Numbered from the stretch's first letter, positions 1 through 8,464 are shown. The stretch is DNA of 64,000 nt from Ilyobacter_A sp963675185 (GCA_963675185.2 CAXXOH010000003.1:1178001-1242000), one strand, 5' to 3'. The notes: generated from the letters alone by a model not told the origin. Numbers and translations are program-made.

Positions 1-1
1 A

Positions 2-892
2 GCATTAGGTCTTGGAGGAGTACCGAGAGGTAGAATAGTTGAGATATATGGGGCGGAAAGTTCTGGTAAGACAACGGTAGCACTACATACAATAGCAGAA
101 GCCCAAAAAGTCGGTGGGATAGCTGCCTTTATAGATGCGGAACATGCCTTAGACCCGAAATATGCCAAGGTATTAGGAGTAGATGTAGACGAACTTTTAA
201 TATCGCAGCCGGATACGGGTGAGCAGGCTCTTGAGATAGCTGATATGTTAGTTAGAAGTGGTGCCGTGGATATAATAGTGATAGACTCCGTTGCAGCCCT
301 TGTGCCGAAGGCTGAGATAGAAGGGGAGATGGGTGACCAACAGATGGGGCTACAGGCAAGGCTTATGTCTAAGGCGCTCAGAAAACTTACAGGTAATCTG
401 AATAAGTCCAAAACAACCATGATATTCATAAACCAAATAAGGGAAAAAATAGGAGGGTTCGGGTTCGGGCCACAAACAACAACCGCAGGCGGAAGGGCCC
501 TTAAGTTCTACTCCAGTGTTAGGATGGAAGTTAAGAAGTTAAGCAGCATTAAGCAGGGAGAAGATGTCATAGGTAGCGATGTAAAAGTGAAGGTTACAAA
601 AAATAAGATAGCGCCACCTTTCAAAGAAGCTGCGTTCGAGATAATGTATGGGAAGGGTATCTCGAGAGTAGGAGAGGTTTTGGATATGGCGATAAAAAAT
701 GATATAGTTTCAAAGTCCGGTGCCTGGTTTAGTTATGGAGATGTAAGGCTTGGACAGGGTAGAGAAAATGTAAAAAATAGACTAGACGAAGAGAAGGAGC
801 TGCTTGCAAGCATAGAGTCGGAGCTTAATGTCATTCTATTTCCAAAAGAAGAGGATAAATTAGATGAAAATAAAGAAAATCCAGAGGAATAA
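2..892 (+). CDS. recA: RecA recombinase, 5' end outside window
   Basis: RecA forms ATP-dependent filaments on single-stranded DNA, drives strand exchange and triggers LexA-type self-cleavage. The reading frame is open from base 2, so the first part of the gene lies upstream of the window and 296 codons are present. The Walker A loop reads GAESSGKTT (Ala where most RecA proteins have Pro). Further on are the Walker B-like stretch IIVIDSVAAL, the L1 loop region MGLQARLMSKALRKL and the L2 region with FINQIREKIGGFGFGPQTTT. The acidic tail (EEDKLDENKENPEE) is typical. The stop codon overlaps the recX start by 29 bases, so the two genes are probably translationally coupled. Identification is certain. 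Confidence 0.98.
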   Translation, partial: ALGLGGVPRGRIVEIYGAESSGKTTVALHTIAEAQKVGGIAAFIDAEHALDPKYAKVLGVDVDELLISQPDTGEQALEIADMLVRSGAVDIIVIDSVAALVPKAEIEGEMGDQQMGLQARLMSKALRKLTGNLNKSKTTMIFINQIREKIGGFGFGPQTTTAGGRALKFYSSVRMEVKKLSSIKQGEDVIGSDVKVKVTKNKIAPPFKEAAFEIMYGKGISRVGEVLDMAIKNDIVSKSGAWFSYGDVRLGQGRENVKNRLDEEKELLASIESELNVILFPKEEDKLDENKENPEE

Positions 893-1418
893 GCTTTTTC
901 TGGATACCGGGGAAGTCTTAGACGTAAACCGGGGCATAATTTTGGAGTACTCTCTTTCTCAGGGGATGGAAGTGGATGAATCCCTTTACGAGGAGGTAGT
1001 CTTCGGGGCAGCCCTATCCAAAGCGTATTTTTTAATCTCCAGGAGGGATTACTGCCGAAAAGAGATGGAGATCAAGCTCGGGATGAAGTTTTCAAGGAAG
1101 GACATAGTGCAGAAGGCGGTAGAAAAGCTGTCCCAACAGGGGTACATAGACGACTATGCCTATGCAAAAAGCTATATACTACATAAGAGGTATGGTAGGA
1201 AAAGGATAGAGTATGAGCTGCGTCAAAAGGGAGTGGGCCCTGAAGTCATTTTTAGTGCGTACAAAGAGAGTGATATGGACGAGAAAAACGAGATAAAAAG
1301 AACCCTACATAAGATATCTCACAAAGACAGAGAGAAGAAGATAACTTATTTGGCTAGGAGGGGCTTTGACCTAGAAGATATAATTTCGGAGCTTAAAAAA
1401 TACGATAAAGGGGAGTAG
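864..1418 (+). CDS. recX: RecX regulatory protein
   Basis: RecX binds RecA filaments and limits their extension and activity in the cytoplasm. The 184-residue product has the expected build: an N-terminal domain of about 60 residues, then three-helix repeats. Visible signatures are SRRDYCRKEMEIKLGMKF and VEKLSQQGYIDDYAYAKSYI, followed by KRYGRKRIEYELRQKGV, the classic RecX order. The ATG at 864 lies inside the last codons of recA and is out of frame with it, which fits coupled translation and the usual recA-recX pairing. A strong hairpin terminator follows directly. The length is within the normal range. Confidence 0.95.
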   Translation: MKIKKIQRNKLFLDTGEVLDVNRGIILEYSLSQGMEVDESLYEEVVFGAALSKAYFLISRRDYCRKEMEIKLGMKFSRKDIVQKAVEKLSQQGYIDDYAYAKSYILHKRYGRKRIEYELRQKGVGPEVIFSAYKESDMDEKNEIKRTLHKISHKDREKKITYLARRGFDLEDIISELKKYDKGE

Positions 1419-1458
1419 GTTTTTGTAAGGGGATTCCCTTACAAAAACTATTTTTTTT
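1419..1458 (+). terminator. Intrinsic terminator of recA-recX
   Basis: A perfect 13-bp stem (GTTTTTGTAAGGG at 1419-1431 with its complement at 1436-1448), a GATT loop and a run of T at 1451-1458 directly follow the recX stop codon. Confidence 0.93.
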
Positions 1459-1484
1459 AGAAAACAAATTTTATGGAGGTAGTC

Positions 1485-2216
1485 ATGTTTGCAACAACTT
1501 TGTATATGCTTTTACTTATAATTAGTTTGATATTTGTTTTTATATTTCATATACCCTATATAAAAATAAGAGGTAAAGAAAGAGGAGGACGTTCTGCACA
1601 GTGGACTGCCAAGAAGTGGGGGAGGTTTTTAATGTGGGCCGCCGGCGCTAAAGTAGATGTGGTATATAATGACGAAGGCACCTACAGCCAGTTGAAAGAT
1701 GAAGAACCGATAGTAATAGTGGGCAACCATCAGAGTAATATGGACATACCGGCTATTTTAGGTTACTTTCCCAGAGAAGTGGGATTCGTGGCGAAAAAAG
1801 AGATGGAGAGCTGGCCTTTTTTCGGTGTTTGGATGAAGTATGGGCAGTGCGTATTCTTGGACAGAAAAAATCCAAGAGAAGGTATGAAAAACATGAAGGA
1901 TGCCGTTAAAAAGATACAGGAAGGGTTTTCAATTGTTATTTTTCCTGAGGGAACAAGATCAGAAGACGGTAGTATAGGCGAATTTAAAAAAGGGAGTTTT
2001 AAATTGGCATCTGACCCAATGGTTAAAATAGTTCCGGTAACACTAAAGGGGACTTTTGATATACAGAGAAAGGGAAGTCTAAGAATAAACAGAGGGAAAA
2101 AAGTGAAACTTATAATTAATAAGGTGATAGACCCGAAGACACTTCCGAGGGAGGAAGTCAAAAAATTGAATGAGACGGTAAGGGATGCAATAAGGGAAGC
2201 CTATAAAAATATTTAG
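1485..2216 (+). CDS. plsC: 1-acyl-sn-glycerol-3-phosphate acyltransferase
   Basis: This enzyme transfers an acyl chain to the sn-2 position of lysophosphatidic acid to make phosphatidic acid, at the inner membrane. The 243-residue product begins with a hydrophobic helix (about residues 3-24). It has the catalytic NHQSNMD box (the NHxxxxD motif), the GVWMKYGQCVFLDRKNPREG region and the substrate-binding FPEGTRSEDG box, then VPVTLKGT. An in-frame ATG lies at 1473, but it contains the ribosome-binding site GGAGGT (1475-1480), so I chose the ATG at 1485, 4 bases further on. The gene stands alone between the recX terminator and a riboswitch region. A weak stem (AAACGC with GCGTTT, 2278-2300) follows it. 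Confidence 0.93.
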   Translation: MFATTLYMLLLIISLIFVFIFHIPYIKIRGKERGGRSAQWTAKKWGRFLMWAAGAKVDVVYNDEGTYSQLKDEEPIVIVGNHQSNMDIPAILGYFPREVGFVAKKEMESWPFFGVWMKYGQCVFLDRKNPREGMKNMKDAVKKIQEGFSIVIFPEGTRSEDGSIGEFKKGSFKLASDPMVKIVPVTLKGTFDIQRKGSLRINRGKKVKLIINKVIDPKTLPREEVKKLNETVRDAIREAYKNI

Positions 2217-2384
2217 GAAAAACAACCTATAGCAAAGTTGAAAGTTAAATAAAAATTAAAAAATGTTAAGACGATAAAAACGCGGCTATGAGTGGCGTTT
2301 AAACCGTTAAAAAAAACAGGGATTCAAGATTAAAAACAGGTTGCTGAAATAAGAATCAAAACATAATAATAGTAAAATATATTA

Positions 2385-2413
2385 TTGAATAAAATGACTA
2401 TTTTTGGTACAAT
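2385..2413 (+). promoter_or_regulatory. Sigma-70 promoter of the riboswitch leader
   Basis: A TTGAAT -35 box (2385-2390), a 17-base spacer and a TACAAT -10 box (2408-2413) lie about 20 bases before the purine aptamer. Nothing else of note is seen in 2217-2384 apart from the weak stem after plsC. Confidence 0.8.
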
Positions 2414-2429
2414 AGTTCTACAAAAAAAT

Positions 2430-2502
2430 TTACTCATATATCCTCGGTAATATGGTCTGAGAGTCTCTACGAGTTTGCCGTAAACAAACTTTCTATGGGT
2501 GA
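2430..2502 (+). promoter_or_regulatory. Purine riboswitch aptamer, guanine class
   Basis: The three-helix purine aptamer is seen directly. P1 pairs ACTCATA (2432-2438) with TATGGGT (2494-2500). P2 pairs CTCGG (2443-2447) with CTGAG (2457-2461) around a loop containing AATATGG. P3 pairs GAGTTTG (2471-2477) with CAAACTT (2485-2491) around the invariant loop CCGTAAA. The J2/3 strand keeps the TCTAC core (2466-2470). The ligand-specifying base, position 74 in the B. subtilis xpt numbering, is C (2493), which predicts guanine or hypoxanthine rather than adenine. A terminator and a competing antiterminator follow, so ligand binding should switch transcription off. The next gene is pflB, an unexpected target. 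Confidence 0.93.
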
Positions 2503-2552
2503 TTATACTGTAACTTGACTTTCCCTATCATAGGGTGAAGTTTGTTATTGTT

Positions 2553-2588
2553 AAGTATAATTTCACTCAAGTGGGATTATACTTTTTT
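2553..2588 (+). terminator. Riboswitch expression-platform terminator
   Basis: AAGTATAATTTCACT (2553-2567) pairs with AGTGGGATTATACTT (2570-2584), with two G-U pairs, followed by a T run to 2588. The 5' arm (AGTATAAT) can instead pair with ATTATACT (2502-2509), next to the 3' strand of aptamer helix P1, giving an antiterminator. A further hairpin (CCCTA at 2523-2527 with TAGGG at 2531-2535) lies between the two. Confidence 0.85.
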
Positions 2589-2607
2589 AAACAGCACAAG
2601 GTTTGAC

Positions 2608-2680
2608 ACTCTAAACTTTAGAGTTGCGTTTTAAATTTTGGCTTTATTTTTTGATTTTTTTCTGAAACACTAATTATAAA
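2608..2680 (+). promoter_or_regulatory. Possible second pflB promoter and palindromic operator
   Basis: Downstream of the riboswitch terminator is an 8-1-8 palindrome ACTCTAAA-C-TTTAGAGT (2608-2624). It overlaps a TTGACA (2603-2608) that has no good -10 box at the right distance. Further on, TTGATT (2651-2656), 17 bases and TTATAA (2674-2679) form a plausible promoter about 35 bases before the pflB start. Binding factors are unknown. Confidence 0.5.
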
Positions 2681-2714
2681 TAACTTATTTAATTTTCATA
2701 AAGGGAGGATCTAG

Positions 2715-4943
2715 ATGTTTAAAGAGTGGCAAGGTTTTAAAGGCGAGGGTTGGAAAAAAGAAATCAATGTCAGGGATTTTATACAGGAAAACTATGAGCC
2801 TTATTACGGAGACGAATCGTTTCTGGAGGGAGCAACTGAGGCATCGACTAAACTTTGGGAAAAGCTTTCAAAGATGTTTAGCGTGGAGAGAGAAAAAGGT
2901 ATTTATGCTGTAGATACAAAAACACCATCTAAAATAAATGCTTTTGGACCTGGTTATATAGATGAGGATCTGGAGAAAATTGTTGGTGTTCAAACTGACA
3001 TGCCGCTAAAAAGGGCTATCTTTCCGGACAACGGGCTTAGGATGGCAAAAACAGCTTTAAATGCCTACGGTTTTGATATCGACCCGGAAACAGAAGAGAT
3101 ATTTACCAAGTACAGAAAAAGCCACAATGATGCGGTAATGTCTGTTTATGGTAAGGACATAAGAGCCTGCAGAAGAAATGGTATAATAACTGGACTTCCT
3201 GATGCTTATGGTAGAGGGAGAATAATAGGGGACTACAGAAGGATAGCATTATACGGTGTAGACAGGCTGATAGAAGAGAGAGAGAGAGACTTATGCAACA
3301 TAAACTTTAGCGAGATGACGGAGGAAGTCATCAGAAATAGAGAAGAATTCGTAGATCAAATAAAGGCTCTAAATCAGTTCAAAGATATGTGCGCTACATA
3401 CAACCTAGATGTCTCTAAGCCTGCAAAAAATGCTCAAGAAGCTATACAGTGGACTTATTTCGGCTACCTTGCAGCAGTAAAAGATCAAAATGGTGCTGCT
3501 ATGTCTTTGGGAAGAGTATCGAGCTTCTTAGATATCTACATTGAGAGAGACTTGAAAAACGGTGTTATTTCCGAGCTGGAAGCACAAGAGTTAATGGATC
3601 ACTTTGTTATGAAGCTCAGAATAGTAAGGTTCTTGAGAACGCCTATATATAACGACTTGTTCTCCGGAGACCCTACATGGGTAACTGAGTGCGTAGCAGG
3701 TATGGGAGTAGATGGAAGACCGCTTGTAACGAAAAACTCCTTCAGGCTGCTAAATACCCTTTATAACCTAGGGCCTGCACCTGAGCCTAATCTGACTGTA
3801 CTTTGGTCTAAAAACTTACCTGAAAACTTCAAAAAGTTTTCGAGCAAGGTTTCTATAGACACCTGTGCACTTCAGTACATGAACGACGACCTTATGAGAC
3901 AAGATCTCGGAGACGACTATGCAATAGCCTGCTGTGTATCACCTATGAGGGTCGGAAAGCAGATGCAGTTTTTTGGAGCGAGGGTTAATCTCCCTAAAGC
4001 ACTACTGTATGCTATAAACGGTGGGATAGACGAAAAGTCAGGAGAACAAGTTGCGCCTAGATTCGAGCCTATAAGAAGCGAATATCTAGAGTATGAAGAG
4101 GTCTCGAAAAAGTTTGATCTGGTAATGGAGTGGCTTGCTGAAAAATACGTTAAGGCGCTTAACATAATACATTATATGCACGATAAGTATGCGTATGAGG
4201 CATTCCAATTCGGACTGCATGATCCTGAGATAAAAAGGACTGAGGCCTTTGGAATAGCAGGACTATCTATAATAGCTGACTCGCTTTCGGCTATCAAAAA
4301 TACAAAGGTAAAGGTTATAAGAGACGAAAACGGACTTGCTGTGGACTATGAAATAGAAGGCGACTACGTACCGTTTGGAAATAACGATGACGATACAGAT
4401 GGTATAGCAGTTGAAACTGTTAAGAAATTTATGAACCACTTGAGAAAACATAAGATGTACAGGGGAGCTACTGCAACTCAATCTATACTGACAATAACCT
4501 CTAACGTTGTTTACGGTAAAAAAACAGGAAGTACCCCAGACGGAAGAGGGGACGGGGAGCCATTCGCACCAGGAGCAAATCCAATGCACGGAAGGGACAC
4601 TAAAGGGGCATTGGCAGCGATGTCTTCGATCGCAAAGCTTCCATTTGAACATGCAAATGACGGGATATCGTATACATTTGCAATAACTCCTGCCACTCTC
4701 GGTAAAGTTGAAGATGAAAGAAAAGCTAATATGAGCGGACTTCTAGACGGATATTTCATGCAGGGAGGACAGCACATCAACGTAAACGTTTTTGACGTTG
4801 AACTGCTTAAAGATGCTATGGAACAACCGGAAAAATACCCGCAATTAACAATCAGGGTATCAGGGTACGCAGTAAACTTTGTAAAACTTACAAGAGAGCA
4901 GCAGCTAGACGTTATAAAAAGAACAATAGCTGAGAAGATATAA
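2715..4943 (+). CDS. pflB: Pyruvate formate-lyase (formate C-acetyltransferase)
   Basis: This glycyl-radical enzyme converts pyruvate and CoA to acetyl-CoA and formate in anaerobic fermentation. At 742 residues it matches the usual length. The adjacent catalytic cysteines are Cys406 and Cys407 in IACCVSPM, and the radical glycine is Gly717 in RVSGYAVNF close to the C-terminus. An AGGGAGGA ribosome-binding site precedes the ATG. The upstream leader carries a guanine-class riboswitch with a terminator and also a possible riboswitch-independent promoter. The activating enzyme gene follows 53 bases later. Formate from this reaction can feed 10-formyl-tetrahydrofolate and so purine synthesis, which may explain the riboswitch (inference). 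Confidence 0.98.
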   Translation: MFKEWQGFKGEGWKKEINVRDFIQENYEPYYGDESFLEGATEASTKLWEKLSKMFSVEREKGIYAVDTKTPSKINAFGPGYIDEDLEKIVGVQTDMPLKRAIFPDNGLRMAKTALNAYGFDIDPETEEIFTKYRKSHNDAVMSVYGKDIRACRRNGIITGLPDAYGRGRIIGDYRRIALYGVDRLIEERERDLCNINFSEMTEEVIRNREEFVDQIKALNQFKDMCATYNLDVSKPAKNAQEAIQWTYFGYLAAVKDQNGAAMSLGRVSSFLDIYIERDLKNGVISELEAQELMDHFVMKLRIVRFLRTPIYNDLFSGDPTWVTECVAGMGVDGRPLVTKNSFRLLNTLYNLGPAPEPNLTVLWSKNLPENFKKFSSKVSIDTCALQYMNDDLMRQDLGDDYAIACCVSPMRVGKQMQFFGARVNLPKALLYAINGGIDEKSGEQVAPRFEPIRSEYLEYEEVSKKFDLVMEWLAEKYVKALNIIHYMHDKYAYEAFQFGLHDPEIKRTEAFGIAGLSIIADSLSAIKNTKVKVIRDENGLAVDYEIEGDYVPFGNNDDDTDGIAVETVKKFMNHLRKHKMYRGATATQSILTITSNVVYGKKTGSTPDGRGDGEPFAPGANPMHGRDTKGALAAMSSIAKLPFEHANDGISYTFAITPATLGKVEDERKANMSGLLDGYFMQGGQHINVNVFDVELLKDAMEQPEKYPQLTIRVSGYAVNFVKLTREQQLDVIKRTIAEKI

Positions 4944-4996
4944 TTTTAGTGGGGGGATCCTAGTGGTTTCCCCCTAATTTATTAGGAGGAGTAGTA

Positions 4997-5731
4997 ATGA
5001 AAAAATTGACGGGTAAGGTGCACTCTTTTGAGTCTTTCGGCACTGTGGATGGACCGGGCATAAGATTTGTAGTGTTCATGCAGGGGTGCCCGCTTAGGTG
5101 CAGGTATTGCCACAATCCCGATACATGGTATTTAAAAGATACCCAATACGAGTTTAGCGTCGACGAGGTAGTTGATGATCTGAAAAAGTATAAAAACTTC
5201 TTCAGAAATGGCGGCGGGCTAACAATAAGCGGTGGAGAGCCCTTTATGCAGGCAGATTTCGTAAAGGAGCTGCTCAAAAGAGCTAAGGAGGAAGGGATAC
5301 ATACTGCTGTAGACACTTCTGGCTGTATATTAAACGAGAAGGTCAAGGAGTCGCTGAAATATATAGATTTAATCTTACTTGACATAAAGTGCATGGACGA
5401 ACATGAGTACCAGGACCTAACTGGTGGTAGTTTGCTGACGACACTTGAGTTTGCAAAATACCTATCGCTAATTAATAAAACTATCTGGTTGAGGCATGTG
5501 TTGGTTCCGGGAGTGACGGACAGGGATGAGTTTTTAGAGCACCTGGCGGATTTCGCTAAAGATCTTAAGAATGTGGAGCGGGTGGAGATACTCCCGTTTC
5601 ATAAGATGGGTGAACACAAGTGGGAATCTCTGGGCAGGGAGTACACTCTTACAAACACTAAAGAACCCACTCGTGAAAGGGTGGAAAATGCCAAGAATAT
5701 TTTCCGCAGCAGAGGGCTAAATGTCATTTAA
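4997..5731 (+). CDS. pflA: Pyruvate formate-lyase activating enzyme
   Basis: This radical SAM protein uses a 4Fe-4S cluster and S-adenosylmethionine to abstract hydrogen from the radical glycine of PflB. The cluster motif CPLRCRYC (CxxxCxxC) lies near residues 31-38, preceded by SFGTVDGPGIR, and ISGGEP is the SAM-binding GGEP-type motif. The 244-residue length is normal. It sits 53 bases after pflB with its own AGGAGG site. Two competing hairpins in the gap (GGGGG with CCCCC, and CCTAA 4973-4977 with TTAGG 4982-4986) could affect access to that site. The next promoter begins immediately after the stop. Confidence 0.97.
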   Translation: MKKLTGKVHSFESFGTVDGPGIRFVVFMQGCPLRCRYCHNPDTWYLKDTQYEFSVDEVVDDLKKYKNFFRNGGGLTISGGEPFMQADFVKELLKRAKEEGIHTAVDTSGCILNEKVKESLKYIDLILLDIKCMDEHEYQDLTGGSLLTTLEFAKYLSLINKTIWLRHVLVPGVTDRDEFLEHLADFAKDLKNVERVEILPFHKMGEHKWESLGREYTLTNTKEPTRERVENAKNIFRSRGLNVI

Positions 5732-5733
5732 CC

Positions 5734-5762
5734 TTGACAAAATCAGAAAAATGTGGTAAAAT
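5734..5762 (+). promoter_or_regulatory. Promoter of the SulP transporter gene
   Basis: A consensus TTGACA (5734-5739), a 17-base spacer and TAAAAT (5757-5762) lie 37 bases before the start codon. Confidence 0.85.
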
Positions 5763-5798
5763 CTCCTCTAAATTTTAAAAGAAAAATAAGGGGGCAGA

Positions 5799-7340
5799 AT
5801 GTTGGGAATTTTCGGTAAGAATATGAATGTAAAAAACGAAGTATTATCCGGTCTTACAGTTGCGCTGGCACTTGTGCCGGAGGCCATAGCGTTTGCTTTT
5901 GTTGCGGGAGTAGAACCTTTAGTAGGTCTATATGCCGCTTTTATTATGGGGTTTGTCACATCGATACTCGGCGGGAGGCCTGGTATGATATCCGGGGCTA
6001 CTGGAGCAATAGCTGTTGTGTATGTAGCTCTTGTAAGGTCGCACGGTGTCGAATATCTTTTTGCCGCTGTTATCTTGATGGGGCTGCTTCAAATCGCAGC
6101 TGGTATGTTTAGATTGGGAAAATTTGTTAGGCTGATACCTTATCCTGTTATGCTCGGCTTTGTAAATGGTTTGGCCATAGTTATATTCAGATCGCAGTTG
6201 GGTCAGTTTAAAGTTCAGGATTCCAGCGGGAATCTCGTTTGGATGGGCGGAACAATGCTGTATATAATGCTTGCATTGGTGATTTTAACGATGGCAATAA
6301 TACACTTTTTGCCTAAGCTTACCAAGGCTGTGCCATCCTCACTAGTGGCTATAATAGCTATAACGCTGATATCTATACCGCTTACAAAAGCAGGTTTTGA
6401 CGTGTTTAATGTTAGGGATTTTGCCAAAGGCGGGATTTCTGGAGGTTTCCCTAGTTTCCACCTACCAAAGGTTCCGTTTAGTCTGACTACACTGAAAGTA
6501 ATACTTCCTTACTCGATAACAGCGGCCCTGGTTGGACTTATAGAGTCTCTTCTTACCTTGACGCTTATAGACGATATAACCGATACTAGGGGAAGAGGTA
6601 ACAGAGAGTGCATAGGACAAGGGGTTGCCAACTTTATAAACGGGCTGTTCGGCGGTATGGGTGGCTGCGCTATGATTGGGCAATCCATGATAAACGTTAG
6701 CTCCGGCGGTAGGCAGAAACTTTCATCCTTTGTGGCGGCGATATCACTTCTTCTATTTGTAGTGTTTGGTGCCAGATACATAGAGATAATACCACTTGCT
6801 GCCCTAGTAGGTGTAATGTTTATGGTTGTTATAGGCACATTCGAGTGGGAATCGCTTAAGCTGGGTAATAAGGTACCGCTAAAAGATATATTTGTAATAA
6901 TCGTGGTTACAGCAGTGACAGTTGCGCACGATCTAGCCCTTGCCGTGGTAGTGGGTATAATAATTTCAGCCCTTATATTTGCATGGGAAAAAGGGAAGAG
7001 GATAAGTGCAGAGGTAAAAGTAGAAGATGAAAACAGGAAACTGTACAAGCTGGAAGGTTCTCTTTTCTTTGCTTCGGTGGCTAGTTTTAAAGATATATTC
7101 GACGTAAAAAATGACCCTGATAACGTAACGATAGATTTTAAAAGGTCTAAGGTTTACGATCACTCTGCCATAGAGGCAATAAATTCAATAACTGAGAAAT
7201 ACAATCAGGCAGGAAAGAAGCTACAGCTTAAGCACCTTAGCAAGGATTGCTTTGAGCTTTTAAAAAACGCCGAGCATATAATAGAGGTCAACATAGTGGA
7301 GGACCCAAAATATTATATAGCAGACGATGAATTGGCATAG
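5799..7340 (+). CDS. SulP family anion transporter with STAS domain
   Basis: SulP proteins are inner-membrane carriers for sulfate, bicarbonate or other anions. The 513-residue product has the family's hydrophobic core over about residues 15-400. Family motifs include the N-terminal VALALVPEAIAFAFVAGVEP with PLVGLYAAF, and FINGLFGGMGGCAMIGQS. A cytoplasmic STAS domain follows at about residues 410-500, starting near KLYKLEGSLFFAS and containing VYDHSAIEAINS. It is shorter than many SulP proteins, which often exceed 550 residues. It is a single-gene unit with its own promoter and terminator. The substrate cannot be read from sequence; sulfate and bicarbonate are both possible. Confidence 0.92.
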   Translation: MLGIFGKNMNVKNEVLSGLTVALALVPEAIAFAFVAGVEPLVGLYAAFIMGFVTSILGGRPGMISGATGAIAVVYVALVRSHGVEYLFAAVILMGLLQIAAGMFRLGKFVRLIPYPVMLGFVNGLAIVIFRSQLGQFKVQDSSGNLVWMGGTMLYIMLALVILTMAIIHFLPKLTKAVPSSLVAIIAITLISIPLTKAGFDVFNVRDFAKGGISGGFPSFHLPKVPFSLTTLKVILPYSITAALVGLIESLLTLTLIDDITDTRGRGNRECIGQGVANFINGLFGGMGGCAMIGQSMINVSSGGRQKLSSFVAAISLLLFVVFGARYIEIIPLAALVGVMFMVVIGTFEWESLKLGNKVPLKDIFVIIVVTAVTVAHDLALAVVVGIIISALIFAWEKGKRISAEVKVEDENRKLYKLEGSLFFASVASFKDIFDVKNDPDNVTIDFKRSKVYDHSAIEAINSITEKYNQAGKKLQLKHLSKDCFELLKNAEHIIEVNIVEDPKYYIADDELA

Positions 7341-7343
7341 AAG

Positions 7344-7376
7344 GCCGCAAGACTTTTGTCTTGCGGCTTTGCTTTT
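7344..7376 (+). terminator. Intrinsic terminator of the SulP gene
   Basis: A perfect 10-bp stem GCCGCAAGAC (7344-7353) with GTCTTGCGGC (7358-7367), a TTTT loop and a T-rich tail. Confidence 0.93.
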
Positions 7377-7381
7377 AAACG

Positions 7382-7410
7382 TTGAAATAACTCTTTAGTA
7401 ATGGTATAAT
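7382..7410 (+). promoter_or_regulatory. Promoter of tsaD and the pilus operon
   Basis: TTGAAA (7382-7387), a 17-base spacer and a perfect TATAAT (7405-7410), 38 bases before tsaD. No other clear promoter is seen before the pilus genes, so they may be read from here. Confidence 0.85.
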
Positions 7411-7448
7411 TTTAAGAAGGCAAATTTTTGGTAAGGGAGAGATTGTAG

Positions 7449-8462
7449 ATGTTGATACTTGGTATAGAGACTTCGTGTGATGAAACCTCTGTAGCAGTTG
7501 TAAAAGATGGAAAAAAAATATTATCGAATAAAATTTCTTCACAAATAGAGATACATAAAGAATATGGAGGAGTGGTACCAGAGATAGCCTCTAGGCACCA
7601 TATAAAAAATATAGCCGCAGTAATGCAGGAAAGCCTAGAGGAGGCTGGTGTAGGGCTGGACGATATGGACTACATAGCGGTAACCTATGCACCTGGGCTC
7701 ATAGGGGCCTTGCTGGTTGGAATATCCTTTGCAAAGGCTATCTCATACGGCAAAAATATACCCCTTGTACCGGTTCACCACCTGAAAGGTCATATATACT
7801 CAAATTTTGCGGAGCATGAGATTAAGCTGCCGGCTATATGTCTGATAGTCTCAGGAGGACATACAAACATAGTGCACTTGGATGAGAGGCATAAGTTTGA
7901 AAATCTTGGGGGGACTCTAGATGATGCGGTAGGAGAATCCTACGATAAGGTTGCTAGGGTGCTCGGCCTAGGATATCCAGGAGGGCCTATAATAGATAAA
8001 CTCTCATATAAGGGAAACCCGGATGCAATAAGCATGCCGGAACCAAAGGTTGGCGGGTATGACTTTAGTTTTTCCGGAGTAAAGACAGCTGTAATAAATT
8101 ATGTGAACAAGATGAAAATGAAGGGTGAAGTTTTTAGCCCGGAAGACCTAGCTGCTTCTTTCCAAGAGAGGGTAGTGGACATACTGTGTAAAAAAACAAT
8201 AGCAGCCGCCCTGGAAAAAGGCGTGAAGACTATACTCATAGCAGGAGGAGTTGCGGCCAACTCCGCACTACGCAGGGAGCTCAGCGAGAGGGCGAAGGCA
8301 CATGGGATAGAGGTACACTACCCGTCCATGGAGCTGTGCACCGACAATGCAGCTATGATATCAGTTGCAGCATACTATAAGCTGAATTATGGCAAGGAGG
8401 AAGGTAAAATAGCTGATCTTGGCTTGAACGGTGTTGCCAGCATGTCGATAGAGGAGGACTAA
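7449..8462 (+). CDS. tsaD: tRNA N6-threonylcarbamoyladenosine synthase subunit TsaD
   Basis: TsaD transfers the threonylcarbamoyl group from threonylcarbamoyl-AMP to adenosine 37 of ANN-decoding tRNAs, working with TsaB and TsaE. The 337-residue protein starts with the diagnostic LGIETSCDETSVAVV. It carries the metal-binding histidines His111 and His115 in HHLKGHIYSN, the ATPase-fold loops SGGHTN and GGTLDDAVGESYDK, and the C-terminal GGVAANSALR and CTDNAAMI with its metal-binding Asp. The pseudopilin operon begins 2 bases after the stop, so this housekeeping gene appears to head a pilus-type operon. Confidence 0.98.
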   Translation: MLILGIETSCDETSVAVVKDGKKILSNKISSQIEIHKEYGGVVPEIASRHHIKNIAAVMQESLEEAGVGLDDMDYIAVTYAPGLIGALLVGISFAKAISYGKNIPLVPVHHLKGHIYSNFAEHEIKLPAICLIVSGGHTNIVHLDERHKFENLGGTLDDAVGESYDKVARVLGLGYPGGPIIDKLSYKGNPDAISMPEPKVGGYDFSFSGVKTAVINYVNKMKMKGEVFSPEDLAASFQERVVDILCKKTIAAALEKGVKTILIAGGVAANSALRRELSERAKAHGIEVHYPSMELCTDNAAMISVAAYYKLNYGKEEGKIADLGLNGVASMSIEED

Positions 8463-8464
8463 AA

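Noticed and set aside
2430..2588. Possible ZTP (pfl-motif) riboswitch before pflB
   Set aside because: The expected ZTP aptamer elements are missing, whereas all purine aptamer features are present.
4263..4652. Open frames antisense to pflB and, likewise, long antisense frames in hppA, rpoB, nusG and sulP
   Set aside because: They mirror strong codon bias of the real genes, lack ribosome-binding sites and have no recognisable domains.
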